Shown: piece after piece, positions 34,541 to 42,784 of the stretch
Layout of the letters: every line of letters starts with the position of its first letter
How positions within the stretch are numbered: position 1 is the first letter of the stretch
Origin: Neobacillus bataviensis LMG 21833
GTDB taxonomy: Bacteria > Bacillota > Bacilli > Bacillales > Cytobacillaceae
Direction: 5' to 3'
NCBI RefSeq assembly: GCF_000307875.1
Contig: NZ_AJLS01000034.1
Location: 17,269-81,268, forward strand
DNA length: 64,000 bases
Notes under the pieces: model-generated
Database searches by the model: none
Told to the model about the DNA's origin: nothing
What the model saw: the letters and a program-made list of their open reading frames with translations, nothing else
Program-made: the position numbers and the translations under genes

Positions 34541-35827
34541 CTACTTTCCCTCTAGTATTAATAGCTCAGGATTTTCGATGAAGGAATGTACGTCCGTCAT
34601 AAAGGCATTTGACGGGGCACCATCGATAATTCGGTGGTCAAAGGTAATCGACATCCCCATCACATCGCCAATTACGATTTGATCATCCTGGACAATTGGT
34701 TTTCTCTTAATACTGTGCACGCCCAAAATGGCAACTTCTGGGTAGTTAATAATCGGTGTTGCATACCAACCGCCATTCCCGCCTGTGTTCGAGATTGTAA
34801 AAGTACTGCCTGTAAGTTCATGAGGCCTTAACTTTCTTTCCCTAGCACGAATGGAAAGATCTTGAATTTCCTCTGCGATTTCTAAAATTGTTTTTTGATC
34901 CGCATGTCTAATGACTGGGACAATTAGACCCGCTTCTGTAGCTGTTGCAACCCCGATGTGGATATGTTTCTTATAACAAATTTCCATCCTTTCATCATCA
35001 ACGGATGCATTGAAAATCGGATGTCTTTTAAGTGCCTTTACGGCAGCTTTTACAAAAAACGGGAGATACGTCAACTTGACTCCTACCTTTTCAGCATGAG
35101 GCTGCAGCTGTTTTCGCAAATCAACAAGCCTCGTGACCACGACTTCATCCATGCCGCTGCAATGGACAGCCTTTGATTCTGAAAGAGTCATATTTTCATA
35201 AATTCTTTTCCGTAACCCGCGAATCGGCTCTCTTATTTCCTCAGCTAATTCATCAATCGTCACTTGTTGCGGTTGAACCGCGGAAACAACCTTTGGAGCA
35301 ACTGGCATAATGGCGGCTGCAACTTCTTTATTAGCCGGGGCGCTAAAAGATCTTACATCTTCTTCCGTTACCTTCCCCGCCTTCCCCGTCGGTGTTACTT
35401 CAGTAATATCAATTCCCAAGTCCCTTGCAAGCTTTCTTACTGACGGTGCCGCTATTACTCGTTGTTTTGGTAAAAGATTGATCTGTGTTTGTCTTGAGTC
35501 TTGTTGGATTGCCTGATGCCGAAATGAGGTTTCTTGAGTGGATTCCTGCTGTATAATAGTTTTGTTTTCTGTAATAGCGGCAGTGTTAGTATTTTCTAGG
35601 ACAGTAAAAAGAATCTCTCCCACCTTAACCACGTCCCCAACTTCCGCGCCAAAGGAATGAATGGTTCCTGCTACTGGTGAAGAAATTTCAACTACTGCTT
35701 TATCCGTCTGTACTTCTACTAGATTTTCATTTTCCTTTACTGGGTCACCGATGTTTTTGAACCAGGTAAGAACCTCCGCTTCGTGTAATCCTTCGCCTAT
35801 ATCAGGCAGTCGAAATTCGTATGCCAT
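34541..35827 (-). CDS. 2-oxoacid dehydrogenase E2, dihydrolipoamide acyltransferase
   Basis: 428 residues: one lipoyl domain (1-77) with the lipoylated Lys43 in VQTDKAVVE; a linker; the E3/E1-binding domain (about 120-155: APSVRKLARDLGIDITEVTPTGKAGKV); and the catalytic domain from about 200 with the active-site motif FDHRIIDGAPSNAFM. AGGAG precedes ATG 35827. It transfers the acyl group from E1 to CoA. Sequence does not settle whether the complex uses pyruvate, branched-chain 2-oxoacids or another substrate. Confidence 0.92.
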   Translation of the reverse strand: MAYEFRLPDIGEGLHEAEVLTWFKNIGDPVKENENLVEVQTDKAVVEISSPVAGTIHSFGAEVGDVVKVGEILFTVLENTNTAAITENKTIIQQESTQETSFRHQAIQQDSRQTQINLLPKQRVIAAPSVRKLARDLGIDITEVTPTGKAGKVTEEDVRSFSAPANKEVAAAIMPVAPKVVSAVQPQQVTIDELAEEIREPIRGLRKRIYENMTLSESKAVHCSGMDEVVVTRLVDLRKQLQPHAEKVGVKLTYLPFFVKAAVKALKRHPIFNASVDDERMEICYKKHIHIGVATATEAGLIVPVIRHADQKTILEIAEEIQDLSIRARERKLRPHELTGSTFTISNTGGNGGWYATPIINYPEVAILGVHSIKRKPIVQDDQIVIGDVMGMSITFDHRIIDGAPSNAFMTDVHSFIENPELLILEGK

Positions 35828-35848
35828 TCGGTATGCATCTCCTATCCC

Positions 35849-36829
35849 TTAATGCGCAAATACTTCTTTTATTCCTTGAATGATTCTATTGGCGTTAGGC
35901 AGCCATTCATCCTCCACCGATGGTACTGGGTATGGAGTATCAAAGCCGGTAACCCTAATAATTGGGGCTGTTAAGTGAAATAGTGCCTTTTCATTGATCA
36001 GCGCGGAAATTTCTGCACCCGGCCCGCCCGTTTTCACTGCTTCATGAACAATGATGGCCCTACCAGTTTTTTGCACAGATGCAAGAATCGTTTCCTCATC
36101 AATTGGGGAAATCGTTCTTAAGTCAATCAATTCAACAGATGTATTTGTCTGCTTTTCCCATTGCTCGACTACCTTGCTGACAAGCGGTACAGTAGGCCCC
36201 CAAGTAATTATCGTTAAATCTTCGCCTTCCTTTAAAACATTTGCTTTTCCAATTTCTATACAATAATCCTCGGTAGGTACTTCTTGTTTGAAAGCCCTGT
36301 AAAGCTTCATTGGTTCAAGAAATAATACCGGATCATTATCACGAATGGCTGACGTCAATAATCCCTTAGCATCGTACGCATTACTTGGCATGACCACTTT
36401 CATCCCAGGCGAATGCAAAAATAAACCTTCTAAACTATCAGAATGAAGCTCCGGAGTTCTAACTCCCCCGCCAAATGGCGCCCTGACAACCATCGGCGCC
36501 TGCATTGTACCACCGGATCTAAATCGAAGTCTTGCAGCCTGTGCCACCATCTGATCCATTGCTTCGTAGATAAATCCGAAAAATTGAATCTCAGCGACTG
36601 GCCGTAATCCCCTGCTTGCCATCCCAACGGCAGTACCAACAATGGCTGACTCAGCGATTGGCGTATCAACAACGCGTTCTTCCCCAAACAGTGCTTGCAA
36701 ACCATCGGTTGCACGGAAAACCCCGCCATTTTTTCCAATGTCCTCACCTATGCAAATAACTCGCTGATCCCTTTCCATTTCCTTCCTCAAGGTAAAATTA
36801 ATTGCCTCAATCATCGTCATTGTGGTCAT
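35849..36829 (-). CDS. 2-oxoacid dehydrogenase E1 beta subunit
   Basis: 326 residues. TPP-dependent E1 beta with VICIGEDIGKNGGVFRATDGLQ, FGEERVVDTPIAESAIVGTAVGMA, EIQFFGFIYEAMDQMVAQAARLRFRSGG (quoted in part) and the C-terminal transketolase domain TPIIRVTGFDTPYPVPS-like end (APIIRVTGFDTPYP). Its ATG overlaps the E1 alpha stop by one base (TAATG), so the subunits are made together. Forms an alpha2beta2 decarboxylase. Confidence 0.93.
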   Translation of the reverse strand: MTTMTMIEAINFTLRKEMERDQRVICIGEDIGKNGGVFRATDGLQALFGEERVVDTPIAESAIVGTAVGMASRGLRPVAEIQFFGFIYEAMDQMVAQAARLRFRSGGTMQAPMVVRAPFGGGVRTPELHSDSLEGLFLHSPGMKVVMPSNAYDAKGLLTSAIRDNDPVLFLEPMKLYRAFKQEVPTEDYCIEIGKANVLKEGEDLTIITWGPTVPLVSKVVEQWEKQTNTSVELIDLRTISPIDEETILASVQKTGRAIIVHEAVKTGGPGAEISALINEKALFHLTAPIIRVTGFDTPYPVPSVEDEWLPNANRIIQGIKEVFAH

Positions 36830-37893
36830 TACTTCAATACCCCCTCTGTTGGAATGGAGTTCAACTGCTCTGTTAGCTGGTTTGACTTTTGCTCATAAAC
36901 TATCTCAAATATTTCTTCTACCTTGCTGCTTGGCGTATTCACAGCGAGTTCAAACGCCTCTGAAACCTTTTGGTCGGCCCATTCATATTCCTTTTGCTCC
37001 AACTCTTCGTTCCAGATTCCTTTTTCCACAAGGAAGGTTTTCATTCTCTTCAGCGGATCCTTTGCCAGCCATTCCTCCAACTCACCATTGTTTCTGTATT
37101 TTGTCGGGTCATCAGCTGTCGTATGCGGCCCCTGTCTATATGTAATTGCTTCCACTAATACAGGTTTTCCTCGGCGAGCACGTTCAAGTGCCTGCTTCAT
37201 GGTTGAATAAACGGCAAGTGCATCGTTACCATCCACTTGAACCCCCGTAATACCGTACGCTACTGCTTTTTGGGCAATAGAGGCGCTGCCCGTTTGTTTT
37301 GAAATCGGGACGCTTATGGCCCATTGATTATTTTGAACGAAAAAGACAACTGGGAGTTCGTACACACCAGCAAAATTTAATGCCTCATGGAAATCGCCCT
37401 CAGAAGTACCGCCGTCGCCAATATAGGCAACGCTAACACTATTTTCCTTATTATATTTACCTGCCCATGCACCGCCGACAGCATGAAGACACTGGGCACC
37501 AATAATAATTTGCACAGGGAAAACATTGGCTGCTCCCGAGGCTGCTCCCTTGAGATGCCCCATGGTATAAAGGAAAAATTTTGCCATTGGAACTCCATGA
37601 ACCAAACTTACACCGATTTCCCGGTAGCTCGGATAGACCCAATCCTGTTTTTCTAGGGCGAAAGCGCTGCCAATTTGAGCCGCCTCCTGACCAATCATTG
37701 GGGCATAAGTACCGATTCTCCCTTGACGCTGCAATTTTAAGGCCCTTTGATCAAACGATCTCGCTTGAATCATCCATTTATACAAGCTAATCAGTTCTTC
37801 ATCCCTTAAATCCGGACTTGCAACGATAAGTTTTCCGTTTTCATCCAGGAACTGAATCCTTTCGATTACCGTTTCATTTGGTTCCAACCACAT
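36829..37893 (-). CDS. 2-oxoacid dehydrogenase E1 alpha subunit
   Basis: 354 residues. Contains the TPP/Mg motif GDGGTSEGDFHEALNFAG ending in NN (VFFVQNNQWAISVP), the phosphorylation-loop-like region YRQGPHTTADDPTKYR and SYREIGVSLVHG. ATG 37893 is chosen (GGGGGGAAATCT upstream) over the open frame from 37944, whose extra 17 codons would cover the operator. First gene of the operon E1a-E1b-E2-glcD; its promoter carries a TetR-type operator shared with the flavoprotein gene at 38807-40462. Confidence 0.93.
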   Translation of the reverse strand: MWLEPNETVIERIQFLDENGKLIVASPDLRDEELISLYKWMIQARSFDQRALKLQRQGRIGTYAPMIGQEAAQIGSAFALEKQDWVYPSYREIGVSLVHGVPMAKFFLYTMGHLKGAASGAANVFPVQIIIGAQCLHAVGGAWAGKYNKENSVSVAYIGDGGTSEGDFHEALNFAGVYELPVVFFVQNNQWAISVPISKQTGSASIAQKAVAYGITGVQVDGNDALAVYSTMKQALERARRGKPVLVEAITYRQGPHTTADDPTKYRNNGELEEWLAKDPLKRMKTFLVEKGIWNEELEQKEYEWADQKVSEAFELAVNTPSSKVEEIFEIVYEQKSNQLTEQLNSIPTEGVLK

Positions 37894-37926
37894 AGATTTC
37901 CCCCCATATTCAAATTGAATTTTCGG

Positions 37927-37986
37927 AAATTGACACAATGTCATTTCTTGTTAAATAGTATATATTTTCCCACACACGATTGTCAA
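37927..37986 (-). promoter_or_regulatory. promoter and TetR-type operator of the 2-oxoacid dehydrogenase operon
   Basis: Minus strand: TTGACA (37986-37981), 18-bp spacer, TATACT (37962-37957); downstream the palindrome GAAATGACATTGTGTCAATT (37947-37928), core TGACA-3-TGTCA, then CCGAAA. The -10 and operator nearly match those at 40521-40583. Confidence 0.75.
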
Positions 37987-38129
37987 TTGGTTATTAGAAT
38001 GTTCAGAAATTATACAAAATCCCCCCCAGTAAACCCTGTGTTCATGAAATCTTTTAAAAAGCTACTACTCTTGTGATACTATATTGAGGTATTATTTGAA
38101 AAAGAGAACTTTCTTAGGGATTGATTGAT

Positions 38130-38747
38130 TTGAGCAGCAAAAAAATAGATAGAAGAATAGCTAAAGTGGAAAGATCACGGAAAATGATTTTAGAATCAGC
38201 AAAAGAGCTTTTTCTTGAATCCGGTTTTAAAGAAACCACGATCACGATGATTTCAAAGAAAGCTGGATTTGGTTATGGTACTGCCTACTCCCATTTTCCA
38301 AAAGGAAAAGAGGAGATTTTTTTAATCATCATGGATGAAGTGATGAGTGAATTTTATAGTATTGCGAATGCGAAATATACGGTGAAATCAAAGGAAGAAG
38401 CCTTTGCCTTTGTTCAAAAGATTGTTGAAGACTTCCTTACACTTGCCATTAAGCATCAAAAGATATTAACCGTTTTTCATGAAGCGCTGGGTCTGTCTCC
38501 CATTATTCAAAATAACTGGGACCATTTCATTGAACGATTTCTTAAACGAATTGCACAAAATGTTGAACTAGCGATTGAAAAAGGGTTGGCACGTAATCCA
38601 GATTTCGACCCGGAAGTGGTAGCCGCTATTTTACTTTATACAGGAGAAAAATACTTGTGGGAGGTAGCCTTAAATAAGACGCACAAGGATTGTCTCACGA
38701 TTGCAAGAAATATCGCTCAAATGTATGCGGAAGGTTTATACAAATAG
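38130..38747 (+). CDS. TetR-family regulator of the flanking catabolic genes
   Basis: About 205 residues: helix-turn-helix at 15-60 (SAKELFLESGFKETTITMISKKAGFGYGTAYSHFPKGKEEIF) and a helical sensor domain. TTG 38130 is chosen with AGGG about 10 nt upstream; TTG 38121 is possible. It diverges from the 2-oxoacid dehydrogenase operon and converges on the flavoprotein gene, and both of those carry the same operator. This makes it the likely repressor of both. The ligand may be an acyl-CoA, by analogy with other catabolic TetR proteins; inference only. Confidence 0.88.
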   Translation: MSSKKIDRRIAKVERSRKMILESAKELFLESGFKETTITMISKKAGFGYGTAYSHFPKGKEEIFLIIMDEVMSEFYSIANAKYTVKSKEEAFAFVQKIVEDFLTLAIKHQKILTVFHEALGLSPIIQNNWDHFIERFLKRIAQNVELAIEKGLARNPDFDPEVVAAILLYTGEKYLWEVALNKTHKDCLTIARNIAQMYAEGLYK

Positions 38748-38767
38748 AGTACATGCGGATTAATCGC

Positions 38768-38800
38768 AAAAAAACATCTCTGCCAAGGAGATGTTTTTTA
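38768..38800. terminator. bidirectional terminator
   Basis: AAAAAACATCTC - 7 nt - GAGATGTTTTTT works on both strands, between the TetR gene and the convergent flavoprotein gene. Confidence 0.9.
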
Positions 38801-38806
38801 ACGCAA

Positions 38807-40462
38807 CTACAGAAGCCTTTTCGCTATTTCCCTACCGGCCACTCTTCCCGAAAAAAGACAGCCTCCAACAAATGTCCCTTCAAGTGAGCGATATCCATGT
38901 ACTCCCCCGCCGCCGAATCCCGATGCTTCTCCTGCAGCATAAAGCCCTGGAACCGGGTCTCCTGCGGCATTAAGAACTTGCCCGGATAAATCGGTTTGCA
39001 AGCCGCCTAACGTTTTCCTACTTACGATATGCAAGCGGACTGCAATAAGAGGCCCATTTTTTGGATCAAGAATTTTGTGAGGCGGGGCAACACGGATTAA
39101 TTTATCCCCAAGATACTTCCGTGCCCCCCGGATTGCTGTTATTTGAAGATCCTTCGTAAATTTATTTTCCAGTTCACGATCTCGTGCTTTGATTTGGCGC
39201 TCAATATCAGAGAAATTCAACAGGTTTTCCCCTGTCAGCTTATTCATACCGGCTACTAAATCGGCCAAATTATCTTTAATGATAAAGTCTTCCCCTTTGT
39301 CCATAAACGCTTTTACAGGGCCAGATGCCCCGGGCAGCGCCCTACCTAATACTTTCCGAATACTTTTTCCCGTTAGATCCGGATTTTGTTCCGACCCGGA
39401 GAGGGCAAATTCTTTTTCGATAATTTTCTGCGTTAAAATAAACCAGGAATAGTCATAGCCTGTCTTTTGGATTGCATCAAGGGTTCCCAGTGTATCAAAA
39501 CCGGGAAAATTAGGTGCGGGAAAACGATTACCTCGTGCATCTAACCAGATTGATGATGGCCCGGGAAGGATTCGAATACCGTGATTGGCCCAGACGGGAT
39601 CCCAATTTTTTATTCCTTCCGTATAGTGCCACATACGATCACGGTTTACAATTCGACCGCCGGCTTCTTCCGTAATTCCAAGCATCCTTCCGTCAACATG
39701 CGCAGGCACACCTGAAATCATCTGTTTTGGGGGTTCCCCCAGTCGACTCGGCCAATTTTCGCGGACTAGATCATGGTTGCCGCCTATACCACCACTTGAA
39801 ACTAACACGGCTTGTGCTTGATATTCAAAGTTTCCAACTACATCTCGATTGCTAGCCTCCCCGCGGGCAGCGGAACTTGGCCCAAGAACAGATCCAGCCA
39901 CGCCGACAATTGCCCCATCACGATTCATAAGATTGTCAACGCGGTATCGTGGACGGAATTCAACTAATCCATTTTTCATATGCTCCCGGACTCTACGTTC
40001 AAACGGTGCCACGATGCCAGGCCCTGTTCCCCAGACAATATGGAAGCGAGGGACTGAGTTTCCATGGCCGTCGGCAAGATATCCACCGCGTTCTGCCCAT
40101 CCTACTACCGGAAAAAGGCGTACACCCATGTCATATAACCATGATCGTTTCTCCCCTGCGGCAAAATCCACATATGCTTGAGCCCATTTTACCGCCCAGT
40201 AATCCTCATCCTGTTCCCTGTCAAAACCAGCCGTTCCTAACCAGTCCTGCCATGCTAATTCTTTCGAATCCTTAATTCCCATTCTGCGCTGCTCCGGTGA
40301 ATCGACTAGGAACAAACCACCGAAGGACCACCATGCCTGTCCGCCCATGGATGCCTCCGGTTCTTGATCTAACAGCAGCACTTTTTTACCAGTATCTGCA
40401 ATCTCTGCTGTTGCTACTAGTCCTGCAAGCCCCGCCCCCACTACAATAACATCGAATTCCAC
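38807..40462 (-). CDS. FAD-binding dehydrogenase (fumarate reductase/3-ketosteroid dehydrogenase-like)
   Basis: 551-residue flavoprotein. The N-terminal dinucleotide fold is FDVIVVGAGLAGLVATAEIADTGKKVLLLD; SMGGQAWWSFGGLF follows; the C-terminal FAD part is GLYAAGEASGFGGGGVHGYRSLEGTF (quoted in part: AGEASGFGGGGVHGYRSLEG). GTG 40462 has GGGGGA 8 nt upstream. It resembles the 3-ketosteroid-1-dehydrogenase-like proteins common in Bacillus, whose true substrate is usually unknown. Its promoter and operator copy those of the E1a-E1b-E2-glcD operon, so it probably works in the same pathway. Confidence 0.85.
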   Translation of the reverse strand: MEFDVIVVGAGLAGLVATAEIADTGKKVLLLDQEPEASMGGQAWWSFGGLFLVDSPEQRRMGIKDSKELAWQDWLGTAGFDREQDEDYWAVKWAQAYVDFAAGEKRSWLYDMGVRLFPVVGWAERGGYLADGHGNSVPRFHIVWGTGPGIVAPFERRVREHMKNGLVEFRPRYRVDNLMNRDGAIVGVAGSVLGPSSAARGEASNRDVVGNFEYQAQAVLVSSGGIGGNHDLVRENWPSRLGEPPKQMISGVPAHVDGRMLGITEEAGGRIVNRDRMWHYTEGIKNWDPVWANHGIRILPGPSSIWLDARGNRFPAPNFPGFDTLGTLDAIQKTGYDYSWFILTQKIIEKEFALSGSEQNPDLTGKSIRKVLGRALPGASGPVKAFMDKGEDFIIKDNLADLVAGMNKLTGENLLNFSDIERQIKARDRELENKFTKDLQITAIRGARKYLGDKLIRVAPPHKILDPKNGPLIAVRLHIVSRKTLGGLQTDLSGQVLNAAGDPVPGLYAAGEASGFGGGGVHGYRSLEGTFVGGCLFSGRVAGREIAKRLL

Positions 40463-40520
40463 GATATTAATCCCCCATCCATAATCACGAACTTGTAATT
40501 TTCTATTAGGAGTTGTCAAT

Positions 40521-40583
40521 TTTCGGATAATGACACAGTATCACTTTCCAGTTAGTATATATTTCCACTATTCGAGCAGTCAA
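40521..40583 (-). promoter_or_regulatory. promoter and TetR-type operator of the flavoprotein gene
   Basis: Minus strand: TTGACT (40583-40578), 18-bp spacer, TATACT (40559-40554), then AAAGTGATACTGTGTCATTA and TCCGAAA. Same spacing, -10, GGAAAATATATACT-like context and operator placement as at 37927-37986. Confidence 0.75.
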
Positions 40584-40612
40584 TATATTTATATAGGTGG
40601 ACTAGAAATTAT

Positions 40613-41230
40613 TCATGATCCTGGCAAGTAATTGAATGCTCCTAGCCGCTCAATTAAGAAAAATAGCAGAGTGACAATAGGCAGCATGCGTAAGCGTTGA
40701 AAATGATTGGCAGGCAAAATGATAAATAGCAAAATCGCTAAGATGAGATCAAAACCTCGGGGAATTGATAACATATTGAAAAAACTATAGCCTTCCACCA
40801 AAAGTAAGCTGATTGGCGAAGCGGCACAAAAGGCAGCAAACCAGCCATTTCCTTTTGCGTACCACACCGCATAACCGGCTAGCGGCGAAAGCAAGGCAAT
40901 ACTGCCCCAAGCGATAAAGTAGTCCTTTGGGAAAAATTCAAACAACACCGTGGAATAGCTATAATATGCGAAAAGCATAGCAATCAAAAAAACAAATGCA
41001 TGTAACGCCGCAGCCTTGGGCGAACGACTTCGCACTGCTATGATGGTTGTTACGGCTACCCAAAATCCTAGGTAAGACCCTATTAGCCCAACAACTGAAC
41101 CGTCAGTGAATTTTGCCAAAAAGCCCAATAAAGCCCCCAATAAAAAAAACAGCAATACTTTTACTAATCTCTTTTGTAACGGAGGCACTTTATCCGACTT
41201 CGCTCTGATGTAAACTAGCTTTTCTTTCAT
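40613..41230 (-). CDS. multi-helix membrane protein (DUF6518-like)
   Basis: 205 residues: basic cytoplasmic N-terminus, then six or seven hydrophobic helices (LLFFLLGALLGFLAKF, VVGLIGSYLGFWVAVTTIIAV, ALHAFVFLIAMLFAYYSYS and others), short loops and no recognisable catalytic motif. It resembles the DUF6518 family. ATG 41230 overlaps the stop of a tiny upstream frame (ATGA), suggesting translational coupling. Function unknown. Confidence 0.78.
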   Translation of the reverse strand: MKEKLVYIRAKSDKVPPLQKRLVKVLLFFLLGALLGFLAKFTDGSVVGLIGSYLGFWVAVTTIIAVRSRSPKAAALHAFVFLIAMLFAYYSYSTVLFEFFPKDYFIAWGSIALLSPLAGYAVWYAKGNGWFAAFCAASPISLLLVEGYSFFNMLSIPRGFDLILAILLFIILPANHFQRLRMLPIVTLLFFLIERLGAFNYLPGS

Positions 41231-41328
41231 CTCTTTTCTAATGAAAAGTCAGAGTATAAAATAGGCTTAATTGTTTTAAGAAATGGATTCATCTTTTTCT
41301 TTCTTTCAACCTTTCGCTTCTCATTCAT
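41227..41328 (-). CDS. possible tiny leader/coupled peptide
   Basis: 33 codons: MNEKRKVERKKKMNPF, then a short tail ending DFSLEKR. GGGGTG stands 7 nt before ATG 41328 and the TGA overlaps the ATG of the DUF6518-like gene. Very basic N-terminus, no membrane helix. Read directly from the sequence; whether it is translated is unproven. Confidence 0.4.
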   Translation of the reverse strand: MNEKRKVERKKKMNPFLKTIKPILYSDFSLEKR

Positions 41329-41481
41329 TCCCATCACCCCGTTAACATTATTTGTAAAAGTCCACCAAAGTATTAAAATATGCATTCTTGTCTTTATAGA
41401 GTTTTAGTGAAGTTTGATAATTTTGAAGATACTTTTAAGTATGGTATGTTGGTAAGGAAAAAACAATTGGGAGGTTAAAAA

Positions 41482-42726
41482 ATGGTACTACCAAACTTTG
41501 AAGAAAATCTACATAAATACGCAAAACTTTTAGTGGCGAAAGGAATCAATGTTCAGCCCGGTGATTGGGTAAAAATGACCATTACTGTAGATCAAGCTCC
41601 TTTAGCTCGTTATATCACCCAAGAGGCATATGCATTAGGGGCTGAAAAAGTAATCGTTAAATGGTCTGATGACGAAATCAGCAAACTACATTATTTACAT
41701 CAACCTGTAGGAGTATTAACCAACATTCCTGAATACGAAATTCAAGAATCCGAAGATCATGTGTTAAATCATCGCGTCAGCCGGCTTTCGATTGTCTCAA
41801 GTGATCCAGGATTACTAAATGAAGTCGATCCTGCTAAAATTGGTGCTTATCAAAATGTGTATGGAAAAGCGTTCAGCGCCCAACGCATTGCCACACAAAA
41901 TGATGATTTAAAATGGACCGTTGCTGCCGCTGCCGGCGCAGGTTGGGCGGCAAAAGTGTTCCCGGACTTATCATCTTCTGAGGAACAGGTTGATGCATTA
42001 TGGGATCAAATCTTTAAAACCTCCCGTGTTTATGCAGATGATCCAATTGCTGCATGGGATGACCATAAACAAACATTGAATGAAAAAGCAGCGAAATTAA
42101 ATGAAATCCAATTTGATGCGTTACACTATACAGCTCCTGGTACGGATTTAACGTTAGGTTTACCTAAGAACCATATTTGGGCATGTGCTGAAAGTTATAA
42201 TCCAAAAGGTGAGGAATTTATTGCCAACATGCCTACGGAAGAAGTCTTCACGGCTCCTGATACCCATCGTATGGATGGTGTAGTTCGCAGCACAAAACCG
42301 TTGAGCTATGCTGGTACATTAATTGAAGGCATTGAAGTCCACTTTAAGGATGGCAAAATCGTGGACATTTCTGCTGAAAAAGGCGATGAAGCGATTAAGA
42401 AATTGGTTTTTGACAACGAAGGCGGCACTGGCTTAGGTGAAGTTGCCCTAGTCCCAGACCCATCACCTATATCACAATCTGGAATTACTTTCTTCAATAC
42501 TCTTTTTGACGAAAATGCCTCCAATCACTTAGCCATCGGGTCTGCTTACCCAACTACGATTGAAGGCGGTACAAAAATGAGCCAAGAAGAATTATTAAAA
42601 CACGGCATGAATACTTCTACCGTTCACGTCGACTTTATGATTGGTTCAGATAAGATGAATATTGACGGCATCAAACAAGACGGCACCATTGTTCCGATCT
42701 TCCGTAATGGGGATTGGGCGTTTTAG
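41482..42726 (+). CDS. ampS: M29-family aminopeptidase (AmpS/PepS)
   Basis: 414 residues, the length of Bacillus AmpS, a cytoplasmic metallo-aminopeptidase. Family marks: LPNFEENLHKYAKLLVAKGINVQPGDWV at the N-terminus; the two-metal site residues in THRMDGVVRSTKPLSYAGTLIEGI (Glu/His), GTGLGEVALVPDPSPISQSG, NTLFDENASNHLAIGSAY and STVHVDFMIGSDKMNIDG. GGGAGG lies 9 nt before ATG 41482. Monocistronic, with its own terminator. No feature sets it apart from the family. Confidence 0.93.
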   Translation: MVLPNFEENLHKYAKLLVAKGINVQPGDWVKMTITVDQAPLARYITQEAYALGAEKVIVKWSDDEISKLHYLHQPVGVLTNIPEYEIQESEDHVLNHRVSRLSIVSSDPGLLNEVDPAKIGAYQNVYGKAFSAQRIATQNDDLKWTVAAAAGAGWAAKVFPDLSSSEEQVDALWDQIFKTSRVYADDPIAAWDDHKQTLNEKAAKLNEIQFDALHYTAPGTDLTLGLPKNHIWACAESYNPKGEEFIANMPTEEVFTAPDTHRMDGVVRSTKPLSYAGTLIEGIEVHFKDGKIVDISAEKGDEAIKKLVFDNEGGTGLGEVALVPDPSPISQSGITFFNTLFDENASNHLAIGSAYPTTIEGGTKMSQEELLKHGMNTSTVHVDFMIGSDKMNIDGIKQDGTIVPIFRNGDWAF

Positions 42727-42733
42727 TGAAGCG

Positions 42734-42782
42734 CGGGGAAGGTACTTTTGCTTCAGAAGCATAAGTACCTTCCCCTGTTTTC
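42734..42782 (+). terminator. terminator of ampS
   Basis: GGGAAGGTACTT/AAGTACCTTCCC with an inner TGCTT/AAGCA stem, then CTGTTTTC. It also faces the convergent acyl-CoA dehydrogenase gene ending at 42785. Confidence 0.8.
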
Positions 42783-42784
42783 AC

